Part shown: piece by piece, positions 11,967 through 22,728 of the stretch
Position numbering within the stretch: the first letter of the stretch is position 1
Layout: each line of letters starts with the position of its first letter
NCBI RefSeq assembly: GCF_030272615.1
Contig: NC_081408.1
Span: forward strand, 340,410,793-340,474,792
Direction: 5' to 3'
From: Cryptomeria japonica
Taxonomy: Eukaryota; Streptophyta; Pinopsida; Cupressales; Cupressaceae
DNA length: 64,000 nt
Position numbers and translations under genes: made by a program
The notes under the pieces: model-generated
Seen by the model: only the letters and a program-made list of their open reading frames with translations
Told to the model about the DNA's origin: nothing
The model's database searches: none

Positions 11967-12775
11967 ATTATACTTATACTAGCAATGACAATGTGATTAA
12001 CATGATTAAGGCTTCCCAATCTGAATATTGCAATGTGATTATAGTCCAAGATAAACCAAATGAATCATGATATGCAAGAGCTCTGACTTGTTCTCAAAAG
12101 AAAGTCACTCTCCAAGGAGCTAGTTCTTCCAACCTGGATCAAGCAACATCAAACCTACCAGCCCCGTCAAACAAAGAAAAAGAATCAACCTTGGATAAAT
12201 TTAAAAGGCTAACTTCAACATCATCCTTTGGATATAGCATTGTTGAAAAATTGAAAAGGACAAATGCTCAAATCTCAATCTTTGAACTGCTAAAAATCTC
12301 TTTTGCTCACAAAGAGATCCTAAACAAAGTGTTGCTCACCACTAATGTTCCAAAAGATTTAGATATTGATCGGTTTTAGTCTATAGTGGGTCATCTAACT
12401 TCACCTCACTATCTAACCTTCTCTGAAGAAGATGACAACTCGCTAAATCATCCACATAACCAGCCATTGCATAATTAAGCCATGATCCATAAACACAGAG
12501 TCAAACATGTTTTGATAGATGGAGGCACAAGGTTGAATATCTATACTTATAGTTTGCTTACACAACTAGGATTTTTTGAAAATGTCATTGGTCCCACCAA
12601 GAAAATAACAATTAAAGCCTATGATGAAGAAGAAAAGACCTCTAAAGGTCTGGTATCATTATCAATTAGAGTGGGACCTATAGAAAGAGATGTCCTTTTC
12701 CAGGTACTTGATCTTCCTCTGTCATACAATATCTTACTGGGTAGGTCGTAGATTCATGAAATGAAGACAGTTCCA
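11967..12775 (+). pseudogene. pol: Tat-A aspartic protease
   Basis: This would process the polyprotein. The active-site loop is visible as VLIDGGTRLNI (about 12510-12542), where classical retropepsins have D-S/T-G; Tat-B also has D-G-G, so the variant looks ancestral to both. The flap-like region reads KITIKAYDEEEKTSKG and the C-terminal part DLPLSYNILLGRS, with the family's YNILLGR motif. Stops occur near 12068, 12377 and 12749. The preceding linker (12191-12379) is Ser/Lys-rich with no domain I can name. Confidence 0.85.
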
Positions 12776-13036
12776 TCTACATACCATCAATGCTTAAAAT
12801 TTCCCTACAATGGAGTTGAAGTCAGTATTCCTGCTGATACAAATGTCCCCTGTAATGCATTGACAAAAGGTGTTGATACTTTTGTACCTCATAATAGGGC
12901 AGCTTCTACAAATGACAATCCGGGAGCTCTGATGAAATACTTAGAAAAGAAATTGAAGATTACAAATACTAGCATGGATGGCTACAAGATAGAACTGGTA
13001 CTTTTATTAGTCTCTCTTCCTCCATCACCAAAATAG

Positions 13037-13384
13037 TTGAGAAAACCATCAGAGGCTATGAGAAGACAAAATTCAGCTCTGAATATCATATATAATAGTC
13101 TTTCTGTACAGTCTTCTACTTCTGTGGTAGATGAAATAGAAGAAGATGTAGTTCTTAAATGGATTTTCAAGGAAGATAGTCAGAATGAGGAAGTAGGATA
13201 TTGTGAGATTTCCTCAACCCAATATGGTCTTGGCTACAAGATGATTCAATGCATGGGATATTTAGGTACTGGTTCCCTAGGCAAACATCAAGAGGGTATT
13301 ATTGAACCGATTCAGCTGCAAATGAAATCAACAAATGATAAGGCTGGACTGGGGTACAATACGAAAAAAGACATCAGACCATAA
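13037..13384 (+). pseudogene. G-patch-like domain between protease and RT (Tat-A)
   Basis: At about 13219-13318 the translation reads YGLGYKMIQCMGYLGTGSLG, then KHQEGIIEPI, then a second Gly-rich piece AGLGY. The spacing of aromatic and Gly residues fits a G-patch, a short RNA-associated module also known downstream of protease in betaretroviruses. Tat-B has a related piece at about 58552-58680. The upstream part is acidic (EIEEDVVLKW). Stops bound the segment on both sides but the frame is the same as protease. Role in the element is inferred only. Confidence 0.65.
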
Positions 13385-14815
13385 ACATGCTTCTAAGTCT
13401 AAGTGGCAGAAAAGGATATCACCTTCAATATTATAGGAAATAAACACTCAACAAACTCAAGCAGGGTGTGTAAAATAGAAAGAGGAATCAACAGTCAAGA
13501 AAGAAGAAATAGTCAACATTCAAGCTTTGATGGTGTCAGCTACAACAATACAAGGAGTTGAAGCCCAGAGGATATAAGAGACAAATTAGAAAGAATCAAA
13601 GAATTGTTTGCACCACTAAAGGTTCCAATCACATACACTGGTAGGCAACAAGTAGAAGATTCAAAGACTGACTCAAATGAGTATGAATGGGGTCGAGATC
13701 ACCTCTTAGATACATCCACTATAGAAACTCTAGAAGAGTCTACTAGTACCACAGATGATACTCAAGAGCTGATGTGCATAAAAATAGAAAAAGAAATTTA
13801 GGAAATTAGACAAAAGAGACAAGCAAACTATGAACAAGAACTAAAGTAAGGAAGAATACCAAAAATATTCTCATCTATGTACACCTATACTAAGATAGAA
13901 CAAATCAGGTATAGAACTACATAAGAAGAATTGGAAGCAACAGAAGTAGAACCGGTCATCAGTCCAGAGGAAGCTAAATGGAGTAGATGATAGGGAATCA
14001 TAGAAAAATCAAGACCATGTCAATAGGTGTGTCAGATACAAATGATAAATGAGACAAATCTTTAGGAACTTGCAGCATTAAAGATGTTGGTGTTGATACC
14101 ATCCATAGACTCACTAAATCACTTGAAGAAGACTCGAAAACTTCATTCGATGACTCTGATAACTCTGACAACAATCCTATTCTTGAGAATATCTACTCAA
14201 CATCCAACTCTGAATCATCTGATGTAAAGGATGAAAATCTGTCTACTAATCTTATTGCTACCAAACCATGGTACGAAGTTCAGTCTGTCATAGAGAATTA
14301 TGCTACAAGTAGGTCTATTAGATTAGGTTAACTAAATATTAATGTGTACTTTAATAATTATGTTCTGACTTTTCCTAGTCTCGAGACATTAACACATGGT
14401 ATCCTTCTGGAACTTGACTTTTTGATCCGCAGTTGTGATGACAATATCGTGAACTCCCTCAAACCTGTCCATGCTCTATCCTTGGTACATCCTGAATTAA
14501 TTGACTATAGTCTACAAGACCAACCCATGAATGTACCTACTTTTTCCAATGAATATATGCTAGCCTATTACCTAAACGCAGTTGAACCCATGTACTCTTC
14601 CACCAACAAACAGAATGCAAACATGACTGAAATAGATATCAAGTATCTTAGTCACAAAAATCAGAAAAATAAAAATAAAAGATCTGATGGCAAAAACCAC
14701 ATTGTGGCGGTATTAGAATCTAAAAAAGAGAAAATAAAGGACGTACCTAAGGGTGAAAACCTCTCTGAGGCACTTGACGATGAGATACTTGATATACTGC
14801 CAATTCACTTCTAGG
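13385..14815 (+). pseudogene. Acidic linker between G-patch and RT (Tat-A)
   Basis: Low-complexity Asp/Glu/Ser-rich text with many stops. Recognisable open parts are 13604-13801 (ending LEESTSTTDDTQ) and 14344-14814. The latter has a Lys-rich tract (KNQKNKNKRSDGKNH) and the acidic ending EALDDEILDILP that commonly precedes RT in Tat polyproteins. Tat-B has a matching KKYKNKNKS tract before its RT. No enzyme motif is present. Confidence 0.55.
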
Positions 14816-15760
14816 AGAGATCTTCTATATTGATTGATCCAACTGAGCCAATGAACATTGGGAGTCAAGAGACACCACACATCATTCATATAGCTCAATC
14901 ACTATCAGCAGAAGAATTGAAAGATTTCACTCATCTCTTTTCAGAAAAGAAGATCAATTTTGCATGGACATACTCTGATATACCAGGCCTTGATCCTAAT
15001 CTTATCATGCATCATCTTTCTATCACACCAAGAGTTAAACCAGTCAAGCAAAAACTCCTCAAGATGCACCCTCACATGGCACTACTAGTCAAAGCTGAGC
15101 TAGAAAAATTGCTAAAAGTTGGATTCATCAGAGCTATAGACTATGCTGAATGGATTTCAAACATAGTACCTATGTCAAAGGTAGACAAATATATTAGGGT
15201 TTGCATAGACTTTAGAGATCTCAACAAATATTGTTCAAAGGATGAATTTCCATTACCAAACATTGATATGATAGTTGACATGACTGTTGGGTATGAGATG
15301 TACTCACTAATAGATGGATTCTTCAGATATAATCAGATCAAAATAGCTCCTGGAGATCAAGAAAAGACAACCTTCACCTATGCATGAGGAACCTTTTGCT
15401 GGAATGTCATACCATTTGGGCTGAAGAATGCAGGAGCAACTTATCAAAGAGCAGTAACTACTATCTTTCATGACATGATGCATAAGATTATGGAAGATTA
15501 TGTTGATGACACTTTAGTAAAGACTATGAAGAGATCCATGCATATTCAAGAGCTAGGCCCTATACTAGATAGAATGGAAAAAATCAAACTCTAGTTAAAT
15601 CCGAAAAAGTGTGCATTCAGAGTGACATCTGGAAAATTACTTGGCTACATCATTTCAAAGAAGGGAATCGAGGTTGATCCTGAGAAGGTCCAAGCTATAA
15701 TAGAAATTTTGCCTCCAAAGAACTTCAAATAAATGAGAAGTTTATAGGGATGTCTCCAAT
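14816..15760 (+). pseudogene. pol: Tat-A reverse transcriptase
   Basis: RNA-directed DNA polymerase of the element. Motifs in order: FAWTYSDIPGLDP, MHHLSITPRVKPVKQ, a WISNIVPMSK block, VCIDFRDLNKYC, DEFPLPNIDMIVD, YNQIKIAPGDQEKT, VIPFGLKNAGATYQRA, and the catalytic YVDD at 15499-15510. The catalytic aspartates are intact. Stops lie at about 15385 (a Trp position in relatives), 15594, 15729 and 15747; all could be single transitions. Tat-B lost 26 bases in the GLKNAGATYQRA stretch that is intact here. Confidence 0.92.
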
Positions 15761-16300
15761 CAATCAAATGCTTCATTTCTCAGCTGGCAGACAAAGCTCA
15801 GCCTTTCACAAAAGTATTAAGGAAAGGAGTAATATACAATTGGGATCAAGAATGTGAACAACACCTTGAGAAAATCAAAGAGTACCTTTCCAATCCACCA
15901 ATATTGATGCCACTAATTCAGAGAAAATCATTGATCTTATACATATCAGCCATTGATTCATCATTGGCCACACTTCTAGCACAACAGGATGAAAATAAAA
16001 AAGAACGAGCTATCTATTACATCAGCAGAACATTGGTGTCTTATGAAATGAACTACACTATAATATAAAAAAGAATGCTTGGCATTATTCTTTGCATCAC
16101 AAAAATTGAGACACTACATGTTAGCACATTCAGTCAAGCTGGTGGCTAAAATTGATCCGCTAGAATATCTTCTCAACAAAGCAATACTTACAGGAAGTTT
16201 GGAAAAATGGGTCATGATCCTTATAGAGTTTGATATGGAGTATGTGGAATGCAAAGCCATAAAAAGAAAAGTAATAGACGATCAACCTGTTGAAGCTCCA
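15761..16300 (+). pseudogene. pol: Tat-A RNase H (first, gypsy-type)
   Basis: It follows RT directly and would degrade RNA in the RNA/DNA hybrid. Visible landmarks: LYISAIDSSLATLLAQQDEN, RAIYYISRTLVSYEMNYT, then, after a frame change near 16065-16080, ALFFASQKLRHYMLAHSVKLVAK and GSLEKWVMILIEFDMEY. A stop at about 16067 sits at the frame change. The segment ends in the acidic linker VEAPLEDTQPLH that leads to the second RNase H. Confidence 0.85.
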
Positions 16301-16359
16301 CTTGAAGACACTCAACCACTACATATAGAGTTTCCAGATGAATCAATAATGCACCTTAC

Positions 16360-16865
16360 TCAACAACCCTGGAAGATGTTCTTTGACGAGTCTTTTACTC
16401 AAAATGGTTATGGTGCTAGAATACTTTTTATTACTCCTCAGAAGTTTTCAATCCCAAAGTCTTATAAGATTCTTTTTGCTTGCACAAACAACATTACAGA
16501 ATATGAATCTTTGGTAAATGGGATAAAGCTAGCTATCGAATGGAAGGTTGTAGAATTACACATCTATGGAGATTCTCAACTGATCATAAATTAAATCAAT
16601 GATACATATCAGACTCGAGATGAGAAATTGATGCCTTATAAGAGAATGGTGGATGATCTCAAGAAATATTTTACTTTTGTATCATTCCAGCAGATTCCAA
16701 GATCAACAAATAGAGCAACAGATGCTATGGCCACCTTGGCATCTATACCTGAGTTACAAGAATCCAATTTTTGCTTTGAATTCTTGGTGGAAGAGTTACA
16801 TTACCCTGCCTATGATTCTCTTGAGTCCCAAATAGTCTATTCTATTATTGGACATGACTCATCTT
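16360..16865 (+). pseudogene. pol: Tat-A second (archaeal-type) RNase H
   Basis: A second RNase H between the first one and integrase is diagnostic for Tat-lineage elements. It reads WKMFFDESFTQNGYGARILF, then CTNNITEYESLVNGIKLAIE, HIYGDSQLIIN and ATDAMATLASIPEL. The first motif has D-E-S where Tat-B has D-G-S, a G-to-A change of the Gly; the Asp is kept. Stops occur at 16593-16595 and near 16866. Confidence 0.85.
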
Positions 16866-18120
16866 GATATAACCACATTTACTCTTATCTGCATGACCAA
16901 ATTATTCCAGAGAATCTTACTTGTAATGAGAAAAGGAACTTAACTCGAAACACTTCATGGTATGTCATTATTGCTAATGATTTATTTAGGCAAATTTTGG
17001 ATGGTACATTGCTTAGGTGTCTAGAAACTAAAGAGTCTAAATGTGCATTATCGGAAGTCCATGAAGGTATTTGTGGATGTCATTCAAATGGTCTTACTTT
17101 AGCTTAGAAACTACTAAGGGCTGGCTACTACTGGCTAGAAATGGAGAGGAATGCTATAAAGTTTTCTAAAACTTGTGAAAAATGTTAGCTAAATGGAAAT
17201 CTCATACATGCTCCAATAAGGGATCTCATACCCTTCATTACACATTGGCCTTTTTCAGCAATGGGCCTTTGATCTCATTGGTCAGATATATCCTACATCA
17301 TCTAATGCATACAAGTTTATCATAACTCTCACTGAGTATTTCGCTAAGTGGGTAGAAGTGATTCTGCTCATCAAAGCAACTGACAAACAAGTAGCTCTGT
17401 TCATTCTAAACCATATCATTTGCAGGTATGGGATACCTTTGTCCATTGTGACTAACAATGGAGGACAATTCAAGAATAAAGATCTGGATGAGCTCTGTGA
17501 GAAATTCAAAATTAGACAACACTGGTCATCTGCATATTACCCCCAAGGTAATGGACAAGCTGAGGCGTCCAACAAAAACCTACTGACTATCTTGCACAGA
17601 ATAGTGAACAAATCTGGGAAGGATTGGCATCTGCAATTCAATCCTGCATTATGGGCTTACAGAACAAGTATCAGAACACCTACTAGGGCTACACCTTTCT
17701 CTTTGGTGTATGTTTTCAAATCATTATTACCTATTGAAGTGGAAATACCATCCCTAAGAGTTTCTTTGCAAGGTCTTGTTACTGATGAAGACTATAGAAT
17801 ATCTAGATTGCAAGAACTTGAATTGTTGGATGAGTGTCGACATGTGGCATTTGATCATCTCAGAGTGTATCAAAAGAGAATGTCCACAGGATATAACAAG
17901 AAGGTTAGACAAAGAGAATTTCAGGTTGGTGATCTAGTTCTGAGAGAAAATCCTAAAAATCAACAATTTCAAGACAACAAAGGAATGTTTGAACCCAACT
18001 AGTTGGGTCCCTACATCGTTATTGCAATCTTCAGCTCTGGTGCCTATCAACTCTCAACATCAAAAGGAGAACAAATCTATGAACTGATTAACACCATCCA
18101 TTTGAATAAATTCTTCACTT
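16866..18120 (+). pseudogene. pol: Tat-A integrase with a lost catalytic aspartate
   Basis: It would insert the cDNA. The zinc-binding HHCC domain is present but stopped (VHEGICGCHSNG, a stop near 17105, then KTCEKC and a stop at about 17187). The core first aspartate is kept in FDLIG (GAT at 17271-17273), in a different frame from the zinc domain. The second reads TNNG: AAC at 17454-17456 instead of an Asp codon, a single G-to-A change that would abolish catalysis. The third motif YYPQGNGQAEASNKN is intact. The C-terminus continues to GAYQLS and ends near 18120. No chromodomain is seen. Confidence 0.9.
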
Positions 18121-18139
18121 AGCATTCTCTGCTCCAACA

Positions 18140-18345
18140 ATCTATACAGCTGAAAAAGTCCTAAGAAAAACAAAAAAAAACTCAAAAAAATCATAAAAAG
18201 TCTTGGAAAAAGGAAAAAAAAGAGAAAAAAGAGAGAAAATACCTTGGTGAAAACCTGGTAAACAAGCACCTTGGTAAAAAAAAAAAAGAATCTCTGCCAA
18301 GCAGGTGAAAACCTGGCAAATAGGCACCTCTTGTACTAAACACTC
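18140..18345 (+). repeat. A-rich tract with GGTGAAAACC boxes, after integrase (Tat-A)
   Basis: A 110-base A-rich stretch is followed by two copies of a box of about 30 bases: TTGGTGAAAACCTGG..AAGCACCTTGG (about 18243) and CAGGTGAAAACCTGG..AGGCACCT (about 18302). GGTG and CACC arms could pair. The same arrangement follows integrase in Tat-B at 62780-63020. The tract produces Phe-rich frames on the minus strand that are not genes. Confidence 0.65.
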
Positions 18346-19719
18346 CATCTATCAACTCAACATTGGTACTTCCCACTTTCATGTCTCTTTACTATCGCTT
18401 GTACATATATTTCAGTCACTTTTGTGACATTCTAGTTTGTTGGAACCCCCATGGCTTGAAATGGATTAATGTTCTAGTCTAAGGTTAATCGACAGAGCAA
18501 TTTACATATCCTAAGTAGTATCAACCAAGTCATCTTTCCATCAGTGAAATCTGGTCGTCCGCTCTGAGTCAGTCACCTGTGTCCTAACTATCGAAGAGTT
18601 TTATCACTGATTACACAAGCAAACAACAAAATTGAAAATAATCACTAAACAGTTTGAGCTATGAATGAAAATTTACTCTGTATGTTGTCTTTTATACTAA
18701 TTTTTGATTATTATCCCTCTGAGTAACTTGAGGAAGTCTATCTTGACTAAGAGGAGCAAGGATTGGGGGCATAATATTTTCTTTGTTTTCTTCTTGTAGG
18801 AATGATTCCGATGATCTGGAAACATCTAATAAGCTAGGTGTCAATGGTAAGAGCCTTCACAACAAGGTGAAATCACCACACATAGCTCAACTTTGCTTAC
18901 TTGTATGCTACAGGGTGGTTCCCATCATTTCTTTGTCTATTTTGAGAGAATTTATTTATCACACAATGTAGGTCCCTACAAAATCTGTCCAAGGATATGA
19001 ATGAAAAAAGGGTCATTGTGGACATGATAATTAATATTGCATGTGAAAAGAAAGGAACTCTAATCTGTCGGTTATGTTTGTTATGCTCGGTGATGAAACT
19101 TAAGAATTTTAAATCCAGTGACTAGGTTTAGGTTGCATTTCATTTTGCATCTCATTTTGCATTTCATTCTGTATTTTGTGAATTTAGAGTGATTTTAGTA
19201 TGGTAATAATCTCTTTATATTTTGAATGAGAGTTGGATACATCATTTTTTCTTAGCTCAGTGGTCTCTTTTTCATCATTTCTCCAATTGAATACTTGTGT
19301 ATTGAGATGTTAACTGCATACATAAGCATCTTATATAGATTCATGTATTTCATTATTACTCATTAGCATTCATCTTATTGCATAGAGAAAAAGAAAATTT
19401 GCATTGCTCATTACTCATTTTCATCATTTATTTTCATATGAAAAGAAACAAAAACAAACATTCATATTCATCTACATTACACACATCCATACTGAAAAAA
19501 AAATGCATACATAGAGAATAAATCATATAGAAAGCATCTCATAATCGAATCAACACAAGTATAATAAAGTCAAATCAAATCTCATATATATATCGTATAA
19601 AGTCTCAGAGTACAAAATGATGTAAGCTGAAATATACAAACTCTCATCAGAGCAAGAATCGTATAGGCTACAAAAAATGGGTGTCTCTACAAAAAATCTC
19701 AGAGCTACAAAAAGAATAT
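18346..19719. other. Tat-A post-integrase spacer, non-coding
   Basis: I see no gene. A pyrimidine run ending TTCTTGTAG at about 18782-18800 resembles a 3' splice site on the + strand. Pieces such as CCAAGGATATGA (18991) recur in Tat-B near 63760, so this is element sequence. The last 200 bases are A-rich and run into the end of the antisense ORF. Confidence 0.5.
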
Positions 19720-21578
19720 CTAGCTCTTGGCCTCTCCCTCATCGCCTGGTGGAGGAGGTGGAGCTTGATGATTGGGATCCTGACGAGGTGCCTGAGCTCC
19801 CTCTGATCATGCCATATACTGCAAGTACGGTACAACCTATTGCGCTATAGGAATAGCTATGCTGTAAGCTGCAACGTAATAAGTTGCCCGACTGTTCTGG
19901 TGCAAAATCTCCTGCCACAAAGCATTTGTCTCTGACCTCCTCTCTGCTCTCATCTCTGAGACCTAAATATCTCTCTCTTCTCAAAGCTCTAATAGCTATC
20001 GGTCTCACTCTGGTAGCTGAGTCTGTGCCATTGTCAACTGTGACTACAGATCCGCTAGATGTGCTCACATCGACCATGCTCCATCGGCCCCCTAGTCTCT
20101 CATAGGCTCTCCACCCCCATCTCCACCTCCAACTCCACCTTTCTCCTCCCACCTCTGTCAAACCTATCTAGGAGCTGCTTGCTTCTCCTCACCTCCACCC
20201 AACCTAACACCAACACTACCTAGGGATCCACCCTCAGCTCTCTGCTATCTAACTCCAGCTGGAACCCTACTATTGCTAGCACAAGGATCACCACCTGCCC
20301 ACCTTGGAGCCTCGACTCTCTGTCTCTGTCCCTATCTCTATCCTTGTCCCTGTGTGGGGGTATCATCCTCAATCTCCTCAATATGAGGTGCCTACTCTTC
20401 TGGATATATAAATCTAGGGAATGGATGCTACTAGAACTAATCCCTGTACTGGGAAATACCCCCAGATTTGCAATGTCATCCATATATTCCCACCGGAATC
20501 GCTGAAATCTAGTCACCTCTTGTATACCCAAGGCATAAGATAACCTCGGTGGCCATCCCAACCTCTCCTCATCAGCATATCTCATGTATGTTGTGAACTC
20601 CTGCGAGATCTCCTAAGGCCTATCATACTACCTCATCACTTGAGATACCACAAATCACTGCACCACAATCTACAATCTACTAATGAGTGGGTGCATAACA
20701 AACAAATCTTTGTGCATGATCCTCCTATCATCCCATGGCTTTGGGCCCCTATAAGGTCTCCATACTAGAGCTATCAAGTCATCTAACTGCCGTGGCCAGA
20801 AATCAATCTTGCCCAGATGGGGTTGAGTGACATATCCTAAATATTTATATACAATCAGTTGACTAGGGTCCCTGTCGTCATCTACAATTGGTGTACAAAC
20901 TGGGAGGTGCTCCCAAGTCCATATATGTAAAATCAAGACTCATGTAGCAATACTCTTCCTCTCCCAATAAACAATCTCATGCATCTCATGATACATGTGG
21001 GCCAATATAAAAGAACCCCAACCTAGTCTCTGAGGGGTCTCAACAAGCCTCTCCAACATCCTGCCCCATCTACGAAGGAATCCCCATTGTCTTCTATCTG
21101 ACATAACAAAACAACTAATAAACCCTGCTATAACACAAGCTAGAGGAAAAGCCTCACTATGCTTTCTCATCATAATGTCCCAACTGATAGAACATGTCAA
21201 GATATCTAGATCCCTGAATACATGTCTGACAGCCTGTAATCTAGGAAGCTGTGTTGCATCATAATCTACCTTACCCCTAGCAAAAGGGATATGGATAATC
21301 CTATAAATGTCCTCGGGAGTGATGGTCATCTCCCCAACTGGCAAATGGAAGGTGTTATGCTCAAAATGAAATCTATCTACTAACGCTGTGAGCATCCCAT
21401 GATTCACATGGATATCGGGTAACCTAAGAAGGTGGGTGAAACCACACAACTCAATATGTGTCTGCTCAACATCTATTAACTGCCAAATTAATGTCATAGC
21501 GGGTGGATATACGCATTTGAAAAGAACATGAGGCAAACGAACTTGCAAAAAATCAAACAATGAAGAATCAGAAAACAT
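19720..21578 (-). pseudogene. Antisense extra ORF of Tat-A with plant mobile domain (PMD)
   Basis: Reads against the element. From ATG at 21578 one frame runs to 20220 with five in-frame stops (TGA 20942, TAG 20672, TGA 20657, TAG 20630, TAG 20615). Residues 63-107 give the plant mobile domain signature: LVDRFHFEHNTF, HLPVGEMTITPEDIYRI, IPFARGKVDYD. Further on come WTWEHLP, YLGYVTQPHLGKIDFW and LIALVWRPYRGPK, also PMD-like. Then an Arg-Asp repeat (about 20310-20350) and, after a frame change, a Pro-rich tail ending at 19720 (LQYMA, PPPPPGDEGEAKS). Antisense ORFs between integrase and the 3' LTR are known in Tat elements, some PMD-like as I recall. What the protein does is unknown. Confidence 0.82.
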
Positions 21579-22723
21579 TCCAAATAAGCCTACAAGAGAA
21601 GTAAAAAATCATGCAAATTCAACTACATCAATTGCAAAGTCAAAATTTCAAGTTTGAACCTTAAAAAATGCTCAATGTTTTCCAAATGTAAAATACAGAA
21701 GGGCATAAACTCATATGAGTCAGGATTAGAGCCTATACGACAAAATAATCCCATATGATATAGGACTAGACTTAGGATGAAAATGGACTCTTATGAATGT
21801 TGTCGTACGATAAGGGTAGGCCTCACACGAAAAAACTAATGAATTTAAATGACAAAATGTGAAATCCCGACTATAAACATGCCAAAAACTTGAAAAATCA
21901 ATAAAAAAGTTCAAAATTTAAATGAATAACAGGCTTAAGATTGATCACTTACTATTGTCTCATAGTCCTGAGGTTGATTATGTCATCTTTGTCACTTGAA
22001 TCGATTCTCATAGATGGGGACCACCATTTTTCTTCACATAAGGCTTTTCAAATTTTGAAATTTGGAAGGTTAAAATGACTTGAAAATGACACTTTTACCC
22101 CATATTTAGCTAAAACCCTAATTTTTCAACTTGCTTCGATGGACATGAAAATTGTACACTTAGCTAATTCGCCCATTCTGATCCCATTTTTGGGATCAAA
22201 ATTGAAATACAAGATCATTTTCCTAGTCAATTTCACCCAATTTGGACCATTTAGTGTCTTTCATCAAATGCTCATTCTTTCTTCAAAATGCAATTAATTT
22301 CTTAGTAATCAACACTAAATCTCAATTTTAATCTACAAATCAACTTTGCGCTCAATTTCTTATCAATCAGCACCAAATTTTCAAAAATTCCTCTGAATCA
22401 TTTGTGTTCAAATAATTATCATCGCCAAAAGTTTCCTATAATCATGTACCCTCGCTATCTTTCGATTTCGCTCCCGAGGGGGCATACTCGTGACCTTATG
22501 AACTCACATCTTCAAAGTCGACAAAATTTTCAAATCTTCATCAAAGCCGAGCAAAAATATTTTCAACTAAAGAAAATCAAATTCTTATTGCTAAAGGGCA
22601 TCTCAGCTTCATCGTTTCACATCAAGTTGATATCTCTCGATCATCTGAATCGAATCAATTGCTAGGGGCATATCGGTTTCATCGCTTCAAATCAAACTTA
22701 TATTCATCTTCATCTGAATCAAT
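21579..22723. other. Tat-A spacer with motif clusters, non-coding
   Basis: Upstream of the antisense ORF. Holds the TCGTACGA-type cluster (21710-21825), then AT-rich DNA. From about 22590 imperfect copies of a word like TTTCATCGCTTCAAATCAA begin (22608, 22678), and these continue on the far side of the nested element (30743, 30840, 31070). No ORF with protein-like content was found. Confidence 0.5.
21710..21825. repeat. Third cluster of TCRTAYGA-type motifs
   Basis: CATATGAG, TATACGACA, CATATGAT, CTTATGAA, GTCGTACGAT and CACACGAA occur within about 115 bp. The word matches the leader clusters at 8314-8446 and 9610-9905 of the same element and lies just upstream of the antisense ORF. Nothing else in the window except Tat-A shows it in clusters. 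Confidence 0.55.
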
Positions 22724-22728
22724 CTCTT
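22724..22728. other. Target-site duplication, left copy
   Basis: CTCTT precedes the TGTTATTACT start of the nested LTR. The same five bases follow the right LTR at 30728-30732, proving insertion of a complete element at this spot. Confidence 0.92.

Noticed and set aside
19739-20161. 140-codon minus-strand frame with Ser/Thr-rich ending
   Set aside because: Another frame over the same strand gives a better continuation of the PMD ORF (LQYMA, PPPPPGDEGE), so this one is a frame shadow.
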